Of a stretch of DNA of 50,066 bases, positions 34,596-43,000 are shown in pieces. A model generated the notes under the pieces. That model did no database searches and was not told the DNA's origin. It saw only the letters and a list, made by a program, of their open reading frames with translations. Source of the stretch: Chloroflexota bacterium (lineage in GTDB: Bacteria; Chloroflexota; Anaerolineae; J036; Brachytrichaceae); NCBI GenBank assembly GCA_030550095.1, contig JAUQQA010000014.1, forward strand, positions 1 through 50,066. Reading direction: 5' to 3'. The position numbers and the translations under genes were made by a program. The first letter of the stretch is position 1. Each line of letters opens with the position of its first letter.

Positions 34596-35256
34596 GTTGC
34601 GACAAGGTGTGCTCTCTAAGAACGACCAGATCGCCGAGCGCCTGCGCGAACGTTTCAACAGCGAGGGCGTGCTCACGCTAAACTTTGTCTCCGCGCCAGG
34701 CAGCGGCAAAACGATGCTGCTGGAGCGTGTGCTGGAGATGCTCATCCGCGCAGGACATCGCGTCGCGGTGCTCGCGGGCGATCTGGAAACCGACAACGAT
34801 GCACAACGCCTCGCGCGCACAGGCGCGTTGGTGCGCCAAATCCAAACACATGGCGCTTGTCACCTCGAAGCCGAATGGGTGCAGCAACACCTCAACGAAG
34901 CGCGATGGGACCTGAGCGACATCGAGTTCCTCTTCATCGAAAACGTCGGCAACTTGGTGTGCCCTTCGTCCTACGACTTGGGCGAGGCGCTGCGCGTGGT
35001 GCTGCTTTCGGTCACGGAAGGTGAGGATAAGCCGCTTAAGTATCCCGTGCTGTTCAACTCCGCCGATGTCGCCGTGATCACCAAGATTGACCTCGCCGAA
35101 GCAGTTGAATGCGACCTCGCGCTCATGAAGCGCAACATCCACGCCGTGCGCCCTGAGATGCGCATCTTCGAGACCTCTGCCAAACGCAACATCGGCATTC
35201 AACCGTTTGTGGCGTTCCTGATCGAGGAGCGCAAGCAGCGCTTCACGTTCTGCTGA
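34573..35256 (+). CDS. hypB: Hydrogenase nickel incorporation GTPase HypB
   Basis: A 227-residue GTPase that drives nickel delivery with HypA. Walker A is APGSGKT (41-47). The metal site at the G domain is Cys96-His97 (GACHLEA) and Cys130 (NLVCPSS). The base-recognition motif is TKIDL instead of NKxD. It has no His-rich stretch and no N-terminal CxxCGC high-affinity nickel motif, so it depends on HypA or another store. It starts inside hypA, implying translational coupling. Confidence 0.95.
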   Translation: MLRTRLLELRQGVLSKNDQIAERLRERFNSEGVLTLNFVSAPGSGKTMLLERVLEMLIRAGHRVAVLAGDLETDNDAQRLARTGALVRQIQTHGACHLEAEWVQQHLNEARWDLSDIEFLFIENVGNLVCPSSYDLGEALRVVLLSVTEGEDKPLKYPVLFNSADVAVITKIDLAEAVECDLALMKRNIHAVRPEMRIFETSAKRNIGIQPFVAFLIEERKQRFTFC

Positions 35257-35265
35257 GGGCATGCC

Positions 35266-35580
35266 ATGTGCTTGGGGATCCCGGGGCGCGTGATCAGCAT
35301 CTATGATGCCGACGGCGTGCGCATGGGCAAGGTGGACTTCGACGGCATCGTGAAAGAGGTGTGCTTGGAGTACGTGCCAGAGGTGCAAGTGGGCGATTAC
35401 ACCATCGTGCATGTTGGCTTCGCCATCACGCGTGTGGATGAAGCCTCAGCGCAAGAGACGCTCCGCCTCTTCCGCGAAATGGCGATGCTCGAAGAGGAGC
35501 TCAACCCCGAAGAACACGCGGAGACGCGCGTGCCCCCAACATGCCCTTTGCCCCCCAGCGCCCATCATGAAGTACCTTGA
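35266..35580 (+). CDS. hypC: Hydrogenase assembly chaperone HypC
   Basis: A 104-residue HypC/HybG chaperone. It binds HypD through its N-terminal Cys2 ([10 protein letters not shown]) and carries the Fe(CN)2CO precursor to the large subunit. The C-terminal ~20 residues (EETRVPP-type tail) are longer than usual and overlap hypD by 14 bases. It starts 9 bases after hypB. Confidence 0.94.
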   Translation: MCLGIPGRVISIYDADGVRMGKVDFDGIVKEVCLEYVPEVQVGDYTIVHVGFAITRVDEASAQETLRLFREMAMLEEELNPEEHAETRVPPTCPLPPSAHHEVP

Positions 35581-36718
35581 CGAGTTCCGCGATGGCGCGC
35601 TCGCGCAGCGCCTCGCAGCCGAGATTCACCAGCTCACCACGCGCCCGTGGCGCATCATGGAGGTGTGCGGTGGGCAGACGCATTCGATCATCCGCAACGG
35701 CATTGACCAATTGCTGCCGCCGACGATCGAGCTGATCCACGGACCGGGCTGCCCGGTGTGCGTCACGCCGCTGGAGACGATCGACACCGCGCTCGCCATC
35801 GCGGCGTTGCCGAACGTGACGTTCTGCTCGTTCGGCGACATGTTGCGCGTGCCCGGCAGCCAGCGCGATTTGTTCTCCGTGCGCAGCCAAGGCGGCGACG
35901 TGCGCATCGTGTACTCGCCGATGGACGCCGTGCGCATCGCGCGCGAGAACCCACAGCGCGAAGTCGTGTTCTTCGCCATTGGCTTTGAGACCACCGCGCC
36001 CGCAACGGCGATGGCGGTGCTTACGGCGAAGCGGCTTGGGTTGCGCAACTTCTCCATGCTTGTTGCACACGTGCTCGTGCCGCCAGCCATCGAGGCGATC
36101 TTGAACGCGCCAGGCAACCGCGTGCAGGCGTTCCTCGCGGCGGGGCACGTGTGCAGCGTGATGGGCTACTGGCAATATGTGCCGATCGCAGAGCGCTACG
36201 GCGTGCCCATCGTCGTCACCGGCTTCGAGCCGCTCGACATCCTCGAGGGCATCCGCCGCGCGGTGCGCCTGCTCGAGGCGGGCGAAGCACGCGTTGAGAA
36301 CGCCTATGCGCGTGCCGTTACCTTCGAGGGCAACCGCGCCGCGCAACAAGTGCTCGCGGAGGTGTTCGAGCCGTGCGACCGCGCCTGGCGCGGCTTGGGC
36401 GTGATCCCGCAGAGCGGCTGGCGCCTGCGCGCGCCATATCGCGATTTCGACGCCCAGCATCGTTTCGCCATCGGCGAGTTACACGTGCAGGAATCGCCGA
36501 TCTGTCGCAGTGGCGAGGTGTTGCAGGGCAAGATCAAGCCAAACCAATGTCCCGCCTTCGGCACGCTGTGCACGCCGCGCACCCCGCTCGGCGCGACGAT
36601 GGTCAGCAGCGAAGGCGCCTGCGCCGCTTACTACAACTACGGGCGAATGGCGCTGCCCGAGACCGCAGCCGTTCCCTCACGCGATGAGCGCGGGGATGAC
36701 CACGCTCGCCTCGCCTAA
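35567..36718 (+). CDS. hypD: Hydrogenase maturation protein HypD
   Basis: A 383-residue iron-sulfur protein that builds the Fe(CN)2CO group with HypC, HypE and HypF. Key motifs are [33 protein letters not shown] and [11 protein letters not shown]-terminal cluster cysteines lie in CPAFGTLC and [10 protein letters not shown]. The start is the ATG at 35567 (MKYLDEF), matching the family N-terminus; the longer frame from 35411 is out of register with known proteins. Its last 42 bases overlap the convergent miaA gene. hypE and hypF are absent from the window. Confidence 0.94.
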   Translation: MKYLDEFRDGALAQRLAAEIHQLTTRPWRIMEVCGGQTHSIIRNGIDQLLPPTIELIHGPGCPVCVTPLETIDTALAIAALPNVTFCSFGDMLRVPGSQRDLFSVRSQGGDVRIVYSPMDAVRIARENPQREVVFFAIGFETTAPATAMAVLTAKRLGLRNFSMLVAHVLVPPAIEAILNAPGNRVQAFLAAGHVCSVMGYWQYVPIAERYGVPIVVTGFEPLDILEGIRRAVRLLEAGEARVENAYARAVTFEGNRAAQQVLAEVFEPCDRAWRGLGVIPQSGWRLRAPYRDFDAQHRFAIGELHVQESPICRSGEVLQGKIKPNQCPAFGTLCTPRTPLGATMVSSEGACAAYYNYGRMALPETAAVPSRDERGDDHARLA

Positions 36719-37636
36719 GCGCTGCGCATCGCGCCGGAACCAAACATCTTGCGCGCGGATGAAGCGCCGCGTGGCGCGTTGGATCGCCGCGCGCGCCTCA
36801 TTGAGCGTCCACTCTCCGAGCACCACGCGCGCCATCTCGCGGTAGCCAAGCGCTGACATCGAAGGCAGGTGCAACGCCGCCTCGCCGTCGAATCCGTGCG
36901 CCGCAAGGCGCGCCAACAGCGCGCGCACCTCATCAAGCCAGCCTTGCGCGATCATCTGCTCAATGCGCGCGTCTGCCTTGGCGTAAAGCGCCTCGCGCGG
37001 TGGGTTCAGGTAGATCAGCCGCAGCGGGAACGAGGGCGGCGTGCGCCGTTGCTGCGCGCTCCACGGTTCGCCTGTGATTTCGATCACCTCAAGCGCGCGC
37101 ACCACGCGCCGCACGTTACGCGGGTCAATGGATTGCGCCGCAGCAGGATCGCGACGCGCCAGCTCGGCGAACAACGCTGCTGCGCCGTGTTCGCGCGCGA
37201 ATGTCTCCCAGCGCGCGCGCACTTCGGGGTGTGGGGCGACGGGCGGCGTTTGCCAGCCCTCGAGCAGCGCACGCACATATTGCCCCGTGCCGCCGACCAC
37301 CAGCGGCAGCTTGCCGCGCGCGCGCACGTCGGCAATAGCCTGACGCGCGAGCTGCAAATACATGCCGAGCGAAAACGGCTCGTGCGGCTCGCGGATGTCA
37401 ATCAGATGATGCGGCACGCGCGCGCGCTCCTCGCGCGTTGGCTTGTTGGTGCCGACGTCCATGTGGCGGTACACGTGGCGCGAGTCCGCCGAGATGATCT
37501 CCACGGCGCGCAACTCCGCCAGCGCCAACGCTAACGCCGACTTCCCCGCGGCAGTGGGACCGACGATGAACACCACCGCGTCCTGCGGCAGTGCGTCCGC
37601 GAGTCGTGTTGCGAACGCGCGCGCGTCTTGGGTCAT
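36677..37636 (-). CDS. miaA: tRNA dimethylallyltransferase MiaA
   Basis: A 319-residue enzyme that adds dimethylallyl to A37 of tRNAs reading UNN codons. P-loop [11 protein letters not shown] is near residues 26-36. The substrate motif is [19 protein letters not shown], where the usual Gln of DSxQVY is His. Later motifs are [13 protein letters not shown] and RRVVRALEV. It follows dcd by 8 bases on the same strand. Its 3' end overlaps hypD by 42 bases, so RNA from one would be antisense to the other. Confidence 0.94.
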   Translation of the reverse strand: MTQDARAFATRLADALPQDAVVFIVGPTAAGKSALALALAELRAVEIISADSRHVYRHMDVGTNKPTREERARVPHHLIDIREPHEPFSLGMYLQLARQAIADVRARGKLPLVVGGTGQYVRALLEGWQTPPVAPHPEVRARWETFAREHGAAALFAELARRDPAAAQSIDPRNVRRVVRALEVIEITGEPWSAQQRRTPPSFPLRLIYLNPPREALYAKADARIEQMIAQGWLDEVRALLARLAAHGFDGEAALHLPSMSALGYREMARVVLGEWTLNEARAAIQRATRRFIRAQDVWFRRDAQRLGEASVVIPALIA

Positions 37637-37644
37637 TGCGGAGG

Positions 37645-38205
37645 TTACTGCTCGATGCGCGGCAACGTCACGCCGGTCTGCCCTTGATACTTGCCGCGCT
37701 TATCGCGGTAGCTCTGCTCGCACACTTCATCTGCTGAGAGGAACACCAACTGCGCGATGCCCTCGTTGGCGTACACCTTCGCCGGCAGCGGCGTGGTGTT
37801 GCTGATCTCGAGCGTGAGATAGCCTTCCCACTCTGGCTCCAACGGCGTGACGTTCACGATTAAGCCGCAGCGGGCATACGTGCTCTTGCCCAGGCAGATC
37901 ACCAGCACGTCGCGCGGGATGCGGAAATACTCCACGGTGCGGCTGAGCACAAACGAGTTCGGCGGGATGATGCACACGTCGCCTTTGAAGTCCACGAACG
38001 ATTGCGGCACGAAGTTCTTCGGGTCCACAATGGCGGAGTTGACGTTGGTGAAGATTTTGAACTCGTCGCTCACGCGGATGTCGTAGCCGTAGGACGAAAG
38101 CCCATAGCTCACAACGCCCTGGCGCACCGAGGACTCCACGAACGGCTCGATCATCTTGTGCTCCAGCGCCATGCGGCGGATCCAGTGATCGGGTTTGATG
38201 CCCAT
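37645..38205 (-). CDS. dcd: dCTP deaminase
   Basis: A 186-residue trimeric enzyme that makes dUTP (or dUMP in bifunctional forms) from dCTP for thymidylate synthesis. Motifs are [32 protein letters not shown] and the catalytic-Glu region [12 protein letters not shown]; the tail ends [13 protein letters not shown]. The start is [13 protein letters not shown], the normal N-terminus; the longer open frame is unlikely. Whether it is mono- or bifunctional is not clear. It is divergent from the AlbA/HATPase gene, with 62 bases between. Confidence 0.93.
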   Translation of the reverse strand: MGIKPDHWIRRMALEHKMIEPFVESSVRQGVVSYGLSSYGYDIRVSDEFKIFTNVNSAIVDPKNFVPQSFVDFKGDVCIIPPNSFVLSRTVEYFRIPRDVLVICLGKSTYARCGLIVNVTPLEPEWEGYLTLEISNTTPLPAKVYANEGIAQLVFLSADEVCEQSYRDKRGKYQGQTGVTLPRIEQ

Positions 38206-38248
38206 GCCAAAGATTCTCGCATGAGCGCGCAACACGGCGAAGTGCGGT

Positions 38249-38254
38249 TACGAT
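38249..38254 (+). promoter_or_regulatory. Possible -10 box TACGAT of the AlbA/HATPase gene
   Basis: TACGAT is 13 bases before the ATG at 38268. It fits the TANNNT pattern but is weak on its own. Confidence 0.3.
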
Positions 38255-38267
38255 CGGCGACAAAGCC

Positions 38268-39617
38268 ATGCTCACCGCAGCGGAGCTTCAAGCCCTCCTC
38301 CAAGAAGGCGAAGGCGAACGCCTTATCCTCATGCCCGCAAACAAGGCGACGCTCGAGGCATTGGCGCTGGCGCTGGCGGCGCTCGCCAACGCGCGCGGCG
38401 GCGTGCTGGTGATCACGCCGAAGGGCGGCGTGTCGCTCGCGGAAGCGCTGCGCGCGCGCGTCTTGCAAGCGATGCTCCGCACGGAGCCGCCGTTGGTCGC
38501 GCCGCTGCCGTATTTCGTGCATGCCGAAACTGGCACGCCGTTGGCGCTGGTTGCCGAGGTGCCCGATGGCTTGCCGCGCGTGTACGGCGTGGAGGGGCGC
38601 TACGTAGCGCGCCAAGGAACGCGCATTGTGCCGCTTAGTGCTGAAGCGCTGCACCAGCTCATGCTGCAACGGGGGGAAAGCACGTGGGAAAGCCTCTGCC
38701 CACCTGAGGCCACGCTCGACGACCTCGACCTGGGAAAAGTGCGCGCCTACGCCGACGCGCTCGGCGAGCCTGATGCGCTTGGGTTGCTGGTGCGTCGGCG
38801 CTGCGTGATGCGCCGCGGCGCGAACTTTCAGCCCACGCACGCAGGCTTGTTGCTCTTCGGGCGCGAGCCGCAGCGCTGGGTGAGCGGCGCGGAGATCCTC
38901 TGCGCGCGCTTTCAAGGCACGACGATGGGCGACGCCTTCGAGCGCCAAACCATCGGCGGTACGCTGCCCGAGCAAATCCGCCGCGCCGAGGCGTTTCTCA
39001 ACGAACACCTGCCGCGCTACGCGCAGCTGCGCGCCTGGCAGCGCACCGAGGTTGCGCCCTATCCGCCCGGCGTGTTGCGCGAGGCGGTGGTGAACGCCGT
39101 CGCGCACCGCGACTATCGCCTCAGCGGCGACCAGATTCGCGTGCTGATCTTCGCCGACCGCGTCGAGGTGCGCAGCCCAGGGCGGCTGCCAGGGCACGTC
39201 ACGCTGCAAAACTTGCTGCGCGAGCGCTACTCGCGCAACGAGGCAATCGTGCAGGTGCTTGCCGACATGGGCTTCATCGAACGGCTCGGCTATGGCATTG
39301 ACCGCATGGTGCGCGCGATGCGCGAGGCGGGGCAGCCCGAGCCGGTCTTCGAGGAGAGCGAGGCGAGCTTCAGCGTCACGCTCTACGCCAAAGGCGAGCC
39401 GATCACCGACGCGCTGCCGCTCTCGCCGCAACAGCAGCGCATCCAAAAGATGCTTGCGTTCCTCCAGCAGCACGGGCGCATCACCAACCGCGACTACCAA
39501 GAGCTATGCCCGGGCGTGAACCCCGAGACGCTGCGCCGCGACTTCGCCGAGATGGTCGAGCGCGGCGTGATCTTGCGCGTGGGCGACAAGCGCGGCACGT
39601 ATTACATCCTGAAGTGA
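38268..39617 (+). CDS. AlbA_2/HATPase_c_4 winged-helix protein (RecG-like COG2865)
   Basis: A 449-residue putative transcriptional regulator. Residues 1-60 resemble the Schlafen AlbA_2 domain (ALANARGGVLVI), but the ExE.K motif is degenerate (EGEGERLIL). Residues about 265-375 are HATPase_c_4-like (REAVVNAVAHRDYRLSGDQI, RSPGRLPGHV, GYGIDRMVRAM). The C-terminus is a winged helix (ITNRDYQELCPGVNPETLRRD). Databases often call these 'ATP-binding protein' or 'RecG-like', with no proven function. A GC-rich hairpin follows the stop. It is upstream of rpoC on the same strand but with a 387-base gap. Confidence 0.78.
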   Translation: MLTAAELQALLQEGEGERLILMPANKATLEALALALAALANARGGVLVITPKGGVSLAEALRARVLQAMLRTEPPLVAPLPYFVHAETGTPLALVAEVPDGLPRVYGVEGRYVARQGTRIVPLSAEALHQLMLQRGESTWESLCPPEATLDDLDLGKVRAYADALGEPDALGLLVRRRCVMRRGANFQPTHAGLLLFGREPQRWVSGAEILCARFQGTTMGDAFERQTIGGTLPEQIRRAEAFLNEHLPRYAQLRAWQRTEVAPYPPGVLREAVVNAVAHRDYRLSGDQIRVLIFADRVEVRSPGRLPGHVTLQNLLRERYSRNEAIVQVLADMGFIERLGYGIDRMVRAMREAGQPEPVFEESEASFSVTLYAKGEPITDALPLSPQQQRIQKMLAFLQQHGRITNRDYQELCPGVNPETLRRDFAEMVERGVILRVGDKRGTYYILK

Positions 39618-39641
39618 CCAGGCGCGCTCCTGCGCACGCGC

Positions 39642-39662
39642 TGCAGCCGTACCGCGGCTGCA
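39642..39662 (+). terminator. Hairpin after the AlbA/HATPase gene
   Basis: TGCAGCCG pairs with CGGCTGCA around the loop TACCG. It is 24 bases after the stop. No T-run follows. Confidence 0.55.
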
Positions 39663-39717
39663 AGGAAGCGAGCGTTGCGTGAACCTTCGTCGGTGCAAAT
39701 TTCAGTTGAGCAAAGTT

Positions 39718-39808
39718 GTTCACTCCCTTCTCTCAACTTCTGGTTCGGCTGGGGGCAGCCAGAAGAGGAGCACGTAAGCGGGAGTGGGTAAGTTCTCTTG
39801 TGGTGAAC
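39718..39808 (+). ncRNA. Candidate structured RNA element upstream of rpoC
   Basis: An outer stem CACTCCC (39721-39727) with GGGAGTG (39780-39786) encloses an inner stem CTTCTGG (39737-39743) with CCAGAAG (39759-39765), which can also fold locally as GGCTG/CAGCC. GTTCAC (39718-39723) can instead pair with GTGAAC (39803-39808), so two folds compete. Stems of seven pairs can occur by chance, so this is a candidate only. Confidence 0.35.
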
Positions 39809-39841
39809 CTGTACGATTGTCTCATCACGTTGCAACTGTGC

Positions 39842-39847
39842 TACAAT
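39842..39847 (+). promoter_or_regulatory. Putative -10 box TACAAT of rpoC
   Basis: TACAAT with a possible TTGTCT -35 at 39817-39822 (19-base spacer). A transcript from here would have about 150 bases of 5' leader. Confidence 0.5.
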
Positions 39848-39892
39848 GATGAATATCCCACACTTCATCTCTCGCTGCGCACGTAACGCCAG

Positions 39893-39930
39893 GCACGGGC
39901 AAAGGCGTCGCTCGTGCGCTTTTGTCGTTT
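39893..39930 (+). terminator. Attenuator-like hairpin in the rpoC leader
   Basis: GCACGGGC (39893-39900) pairs with GCTCGTGC (39910-39917), eight pairs with one G-U, around the loop AAAGGCGTC. GCTTTTGTCGTTT follows. It lies downstream of the putative -10 box and 75 bases before the rpoC ATG. Confidence 0.5.
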
Positions 39931-40004
39931 AACTAGAGCGATTTTCCACTAGTGCTGATTCATGTGATTCTCATCATGGCTAATGGGGCAAGGATGGTGA
40001 GCCG

Positions 40005-43000
40005 ATGGAGCTAAAGGACTTCAAAGCCCTGCGCATCAGTTTGGCGTCGCCCGAGCAGATTCTCTCGTGGTCGTACGGCGAGGTGACCAAGCCCGAGACG
40101 ATCAACTACCGCCGCCTGCGTCCAGAGAAGGACGGGCTTTTCGACGAGGCGATTTTCGGTCCGACGCGCAACTACCAATGCGCCTGCGGCAAGTACAAGA
40201 GCATCCGCTACAAAGGCATCATTTGCGAGAAGTGCGGCGTTGAGGTGACCAAGTCCAGCGTGCGCCGCGAGCGCATGGGACACATCAAGCTCGCTGCGCC
40301 GGTTGCGCACATCTGGTACACGCGGCGCGTGCCCAGCTTCCTCGGCACGCTGCTGGACATCTCGCGCCGCAACCTCGACCGCGTGCTGTACTTCGCGCAA
40401 TATGTGGTCACCTACGTGGACGAGGAGGCGCGCCAAAAGGTGCTCAAGCGCCTTGAGGAAGAGCATGCCAAGCGCATCGCCGATCTCGAGGCGAAGGCGC
40501 GTGCTCAAGAGGACACCGCCAGCGGGCGCCTGCTCAAGCAGATCATCCAGCTACAACAGGAGCTGGATCGCATCAACCAAGCTTTCGATGAGCGCCTGCA
40601 AGACGAAACCGATGCGCTCATGCGCGCTGCGCAGCGCACCCAGCGCGAGATCGAGGCGAAGACCAACAAGACCATCCGCGCGCCCATCATCTTTGAGCCA
40701 ACCGGTGCCGTGATCGCCGAGGCGGGCGAGACGGTGGGGCGCGTGCATCTCTCCGCGCTCTCGCGCGTGGTGAAGGAGCAGATCAACCTCATCGAAAGCA
40801 AAATCAAAGAGGAGCGCGACGCCGCCACCAGCAAGATCCGCGGCGAGATCGAGCTGCTGCAAAGCAAGGTGGACGAAGACGCGCGCCAACTCAGCGCTCG
40901 CCTCGCCGAGGAGATTCAGCAGCTCAACGCGCGCTACGCCGCCGACAAAGAGGACCTCGAGAACTTAGCCGTCTGCCAATTCATGCCCGAGAGCCGCGTG
41001 CGCGAGCTGCGCGCGCGCTTCGGCAACGTGTTCAGGGCGGACATGGGCGCTGAGGCGTTCTACGAGATCTTGCGCCGCATGGACCTTGACCAGCTCGCTA
41101 AAGAGCTGTGGCGCGAGATCCGCCACTCGGTGAGCAAAGTCAAGAAGAAGAAGGCGATCAAGCGCCTGCGCATCGTCGAGGCGCTGCGCAAGAGCGGCAA
41201 CCGCCCCGAGTGGATGATCCTCACCGTGCTGCCCGTGATCCCGCCCGAACTCCGCCCCATGGTGCAGCTTGACGGCGGTCGCTTTGCGACCTCGGACCTC
41301 AACGACTTGTATCGCCGCGTGATCAACCGCAACAACCGCCTCAAGCGCCTGCTCGAGTTGGGCGCGCCCGATGTGATCGTGCGCAACGAAAAGCGCATGT
41401 TGCAAGAGGCAGTGGACGCGCTGATCGACAACAGCCAGCGCGGCAAGGCGCTCAGCCGACGCGGTCGCCGCGAGCTGAAGTCGCTCAGCGACATGCTCAA
41501 GGGCAAGAAGGGGCGCTTCCGCCGCAACTTGCTCGGCAAGCGCGTGGACTACAGCGGGCGCTCGGTGATCGTCGTCGGGCCAACGCTCAAACTGCACCAG
41601 TGCGGCTTGCCGAAAACCATGGCGCTGGAGCTGTTCAAGCCCTTCGTGCTCCAGAAGCTGATGGAGTACAACTACGCCAGCAACATCCGCGGCGCGCGGC
41701 GCATCGTGGAGCGCGAGCGCCCCGAGGTGTGGGAGGTGCTCGAGGAGGTGATCAAGACCCGTCCCGTGTTGCTCAACCGCGCGCCCACGCTCCACCGCCT
41801 CGGCATTCAAGCCTTTGAGCCTGTGTTGATCGAGGGCAAGGCGATCCAGCTCCACCCGCTGGTGTGCCAGGCGTTCAACGCTGACTTCGACGGCGACCAA
41901 ATGGCGGTGCACGTGCCGCTCAGCCGCAAGGCAGTTGAGGAGGCGCGCAAGCTGATGATCAGCACCAGCAACTTGCTCAAGCCCGCCGACGGCGAGCCGA
42001 TCGTCGGTCCAACCAAAGACATGGTGCTGGGCGTGTACTACCTCACGCTCTTCGACCCGCGCCCGCTGCCCGGCGACGGCAAGGCGTTCTACAGCATTGA
42101 CGAGGTGGAAATGGCATACGCGCTCGGGCACGTGCACATCCACGCCAAGATCAAGCTCTGGGTAGATACCTACTTTGACGAGAACCACAACCGCTACCCC
42201 GACGAACGCCCGCGCCGCAAGCTGCTCGAGACCACCGTCGGGCGTGCGCTGTTCAACCGCATCGTCCCTAAGGAGATGCAGTTCGTCAACCGCGTGCTCG
42301 ACAAAGGCGCGCTGCAAAAGCTGGTGAACCAGGCGTATCTTGTGCTCGGCGAGGACCGCCGCCAAGAAGTCGTCGCCTTCGTGGACGACATCAAGGACAT
42401 CGGCTTCAAGTACGCCACGCGCTCTGGCGTCAGCATCGCCATCAGCGACATCATCGTGCCGCAGGAGAAATACACCTTGCTGGCACAGGCGGAGTCGAAG
42501 GTGCAAGAGGTGGAGCGCCAATACCGCCGCGGCTTGATGACCGAAGACGAGCGCGACGCGCGCATGATCGCCATCTGGCAAGAGAGCCGCGAGCAGGTCG
42601 CCGAGGCAGTGAAGAAGGTGATGGACCCGCTTGGCAACCTCAGCCTGATGGCAAACAGCGGCGCAACCAAAGGCGGCTTCGGGCCAATTGCGCAGCTTGC
42701 AGGCATGCGCGGCATGATGGCAGACCCCTCCGGGCGCATCATCGCGCTGCCGATCCGCTCTAGCTTCCGCGAAGGACTGGACTCGCTGGAGTTCTTCATC
42801 TCCACCCACGGGCAGCGCAAGGGCTTGGCAGATACCGCAATGCGCACGGCGGACGCTGGCTATCTCACGCGCCGATTGGTGGACGTGGTGCAAGATGTGA
42901 TCATCAACGCGCACGACTGCGGCACGCACCAAGGCATCTGGATCCGCGCCAGCGACGACGTCGGCGGGCAGAAGATGCGCGAGCGCGCCGTGGGGCGCAT

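Larger units (their letters stand above)
39618..40004 (+). promoter_or_regulatory. Long rpoC upstream region with hairpins and promoter
   Basis: The 387-base gap holds no gene. In order: a terminator-type hairpin (39642-39662), a nested pair of stems with an alternative pairing (39718-39808), a -10 box (39842-39847), an attenuator-like hairpin with T-rich tail (39893-39930) and an unstructured stretch up to the rpoC start. Its length suggests regulated rpoC expression. Confidence 0.6.

Noticed and set aside
36590-36636. HypD lacking a cluster cysteine (GATMVSSEG instead of a possible GACMVSSEG)
   Set aside because: I recall this position varying among HypD proteins and am not sure it is a ligand, so I do not claim a defect.
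38151-39500. 449-codon antisense frame over the AlbA/HATPase gene
   Set aside because: The plus-strand frame has clear ATPase-fold and winged-helix motifs; the antisense translation has none.
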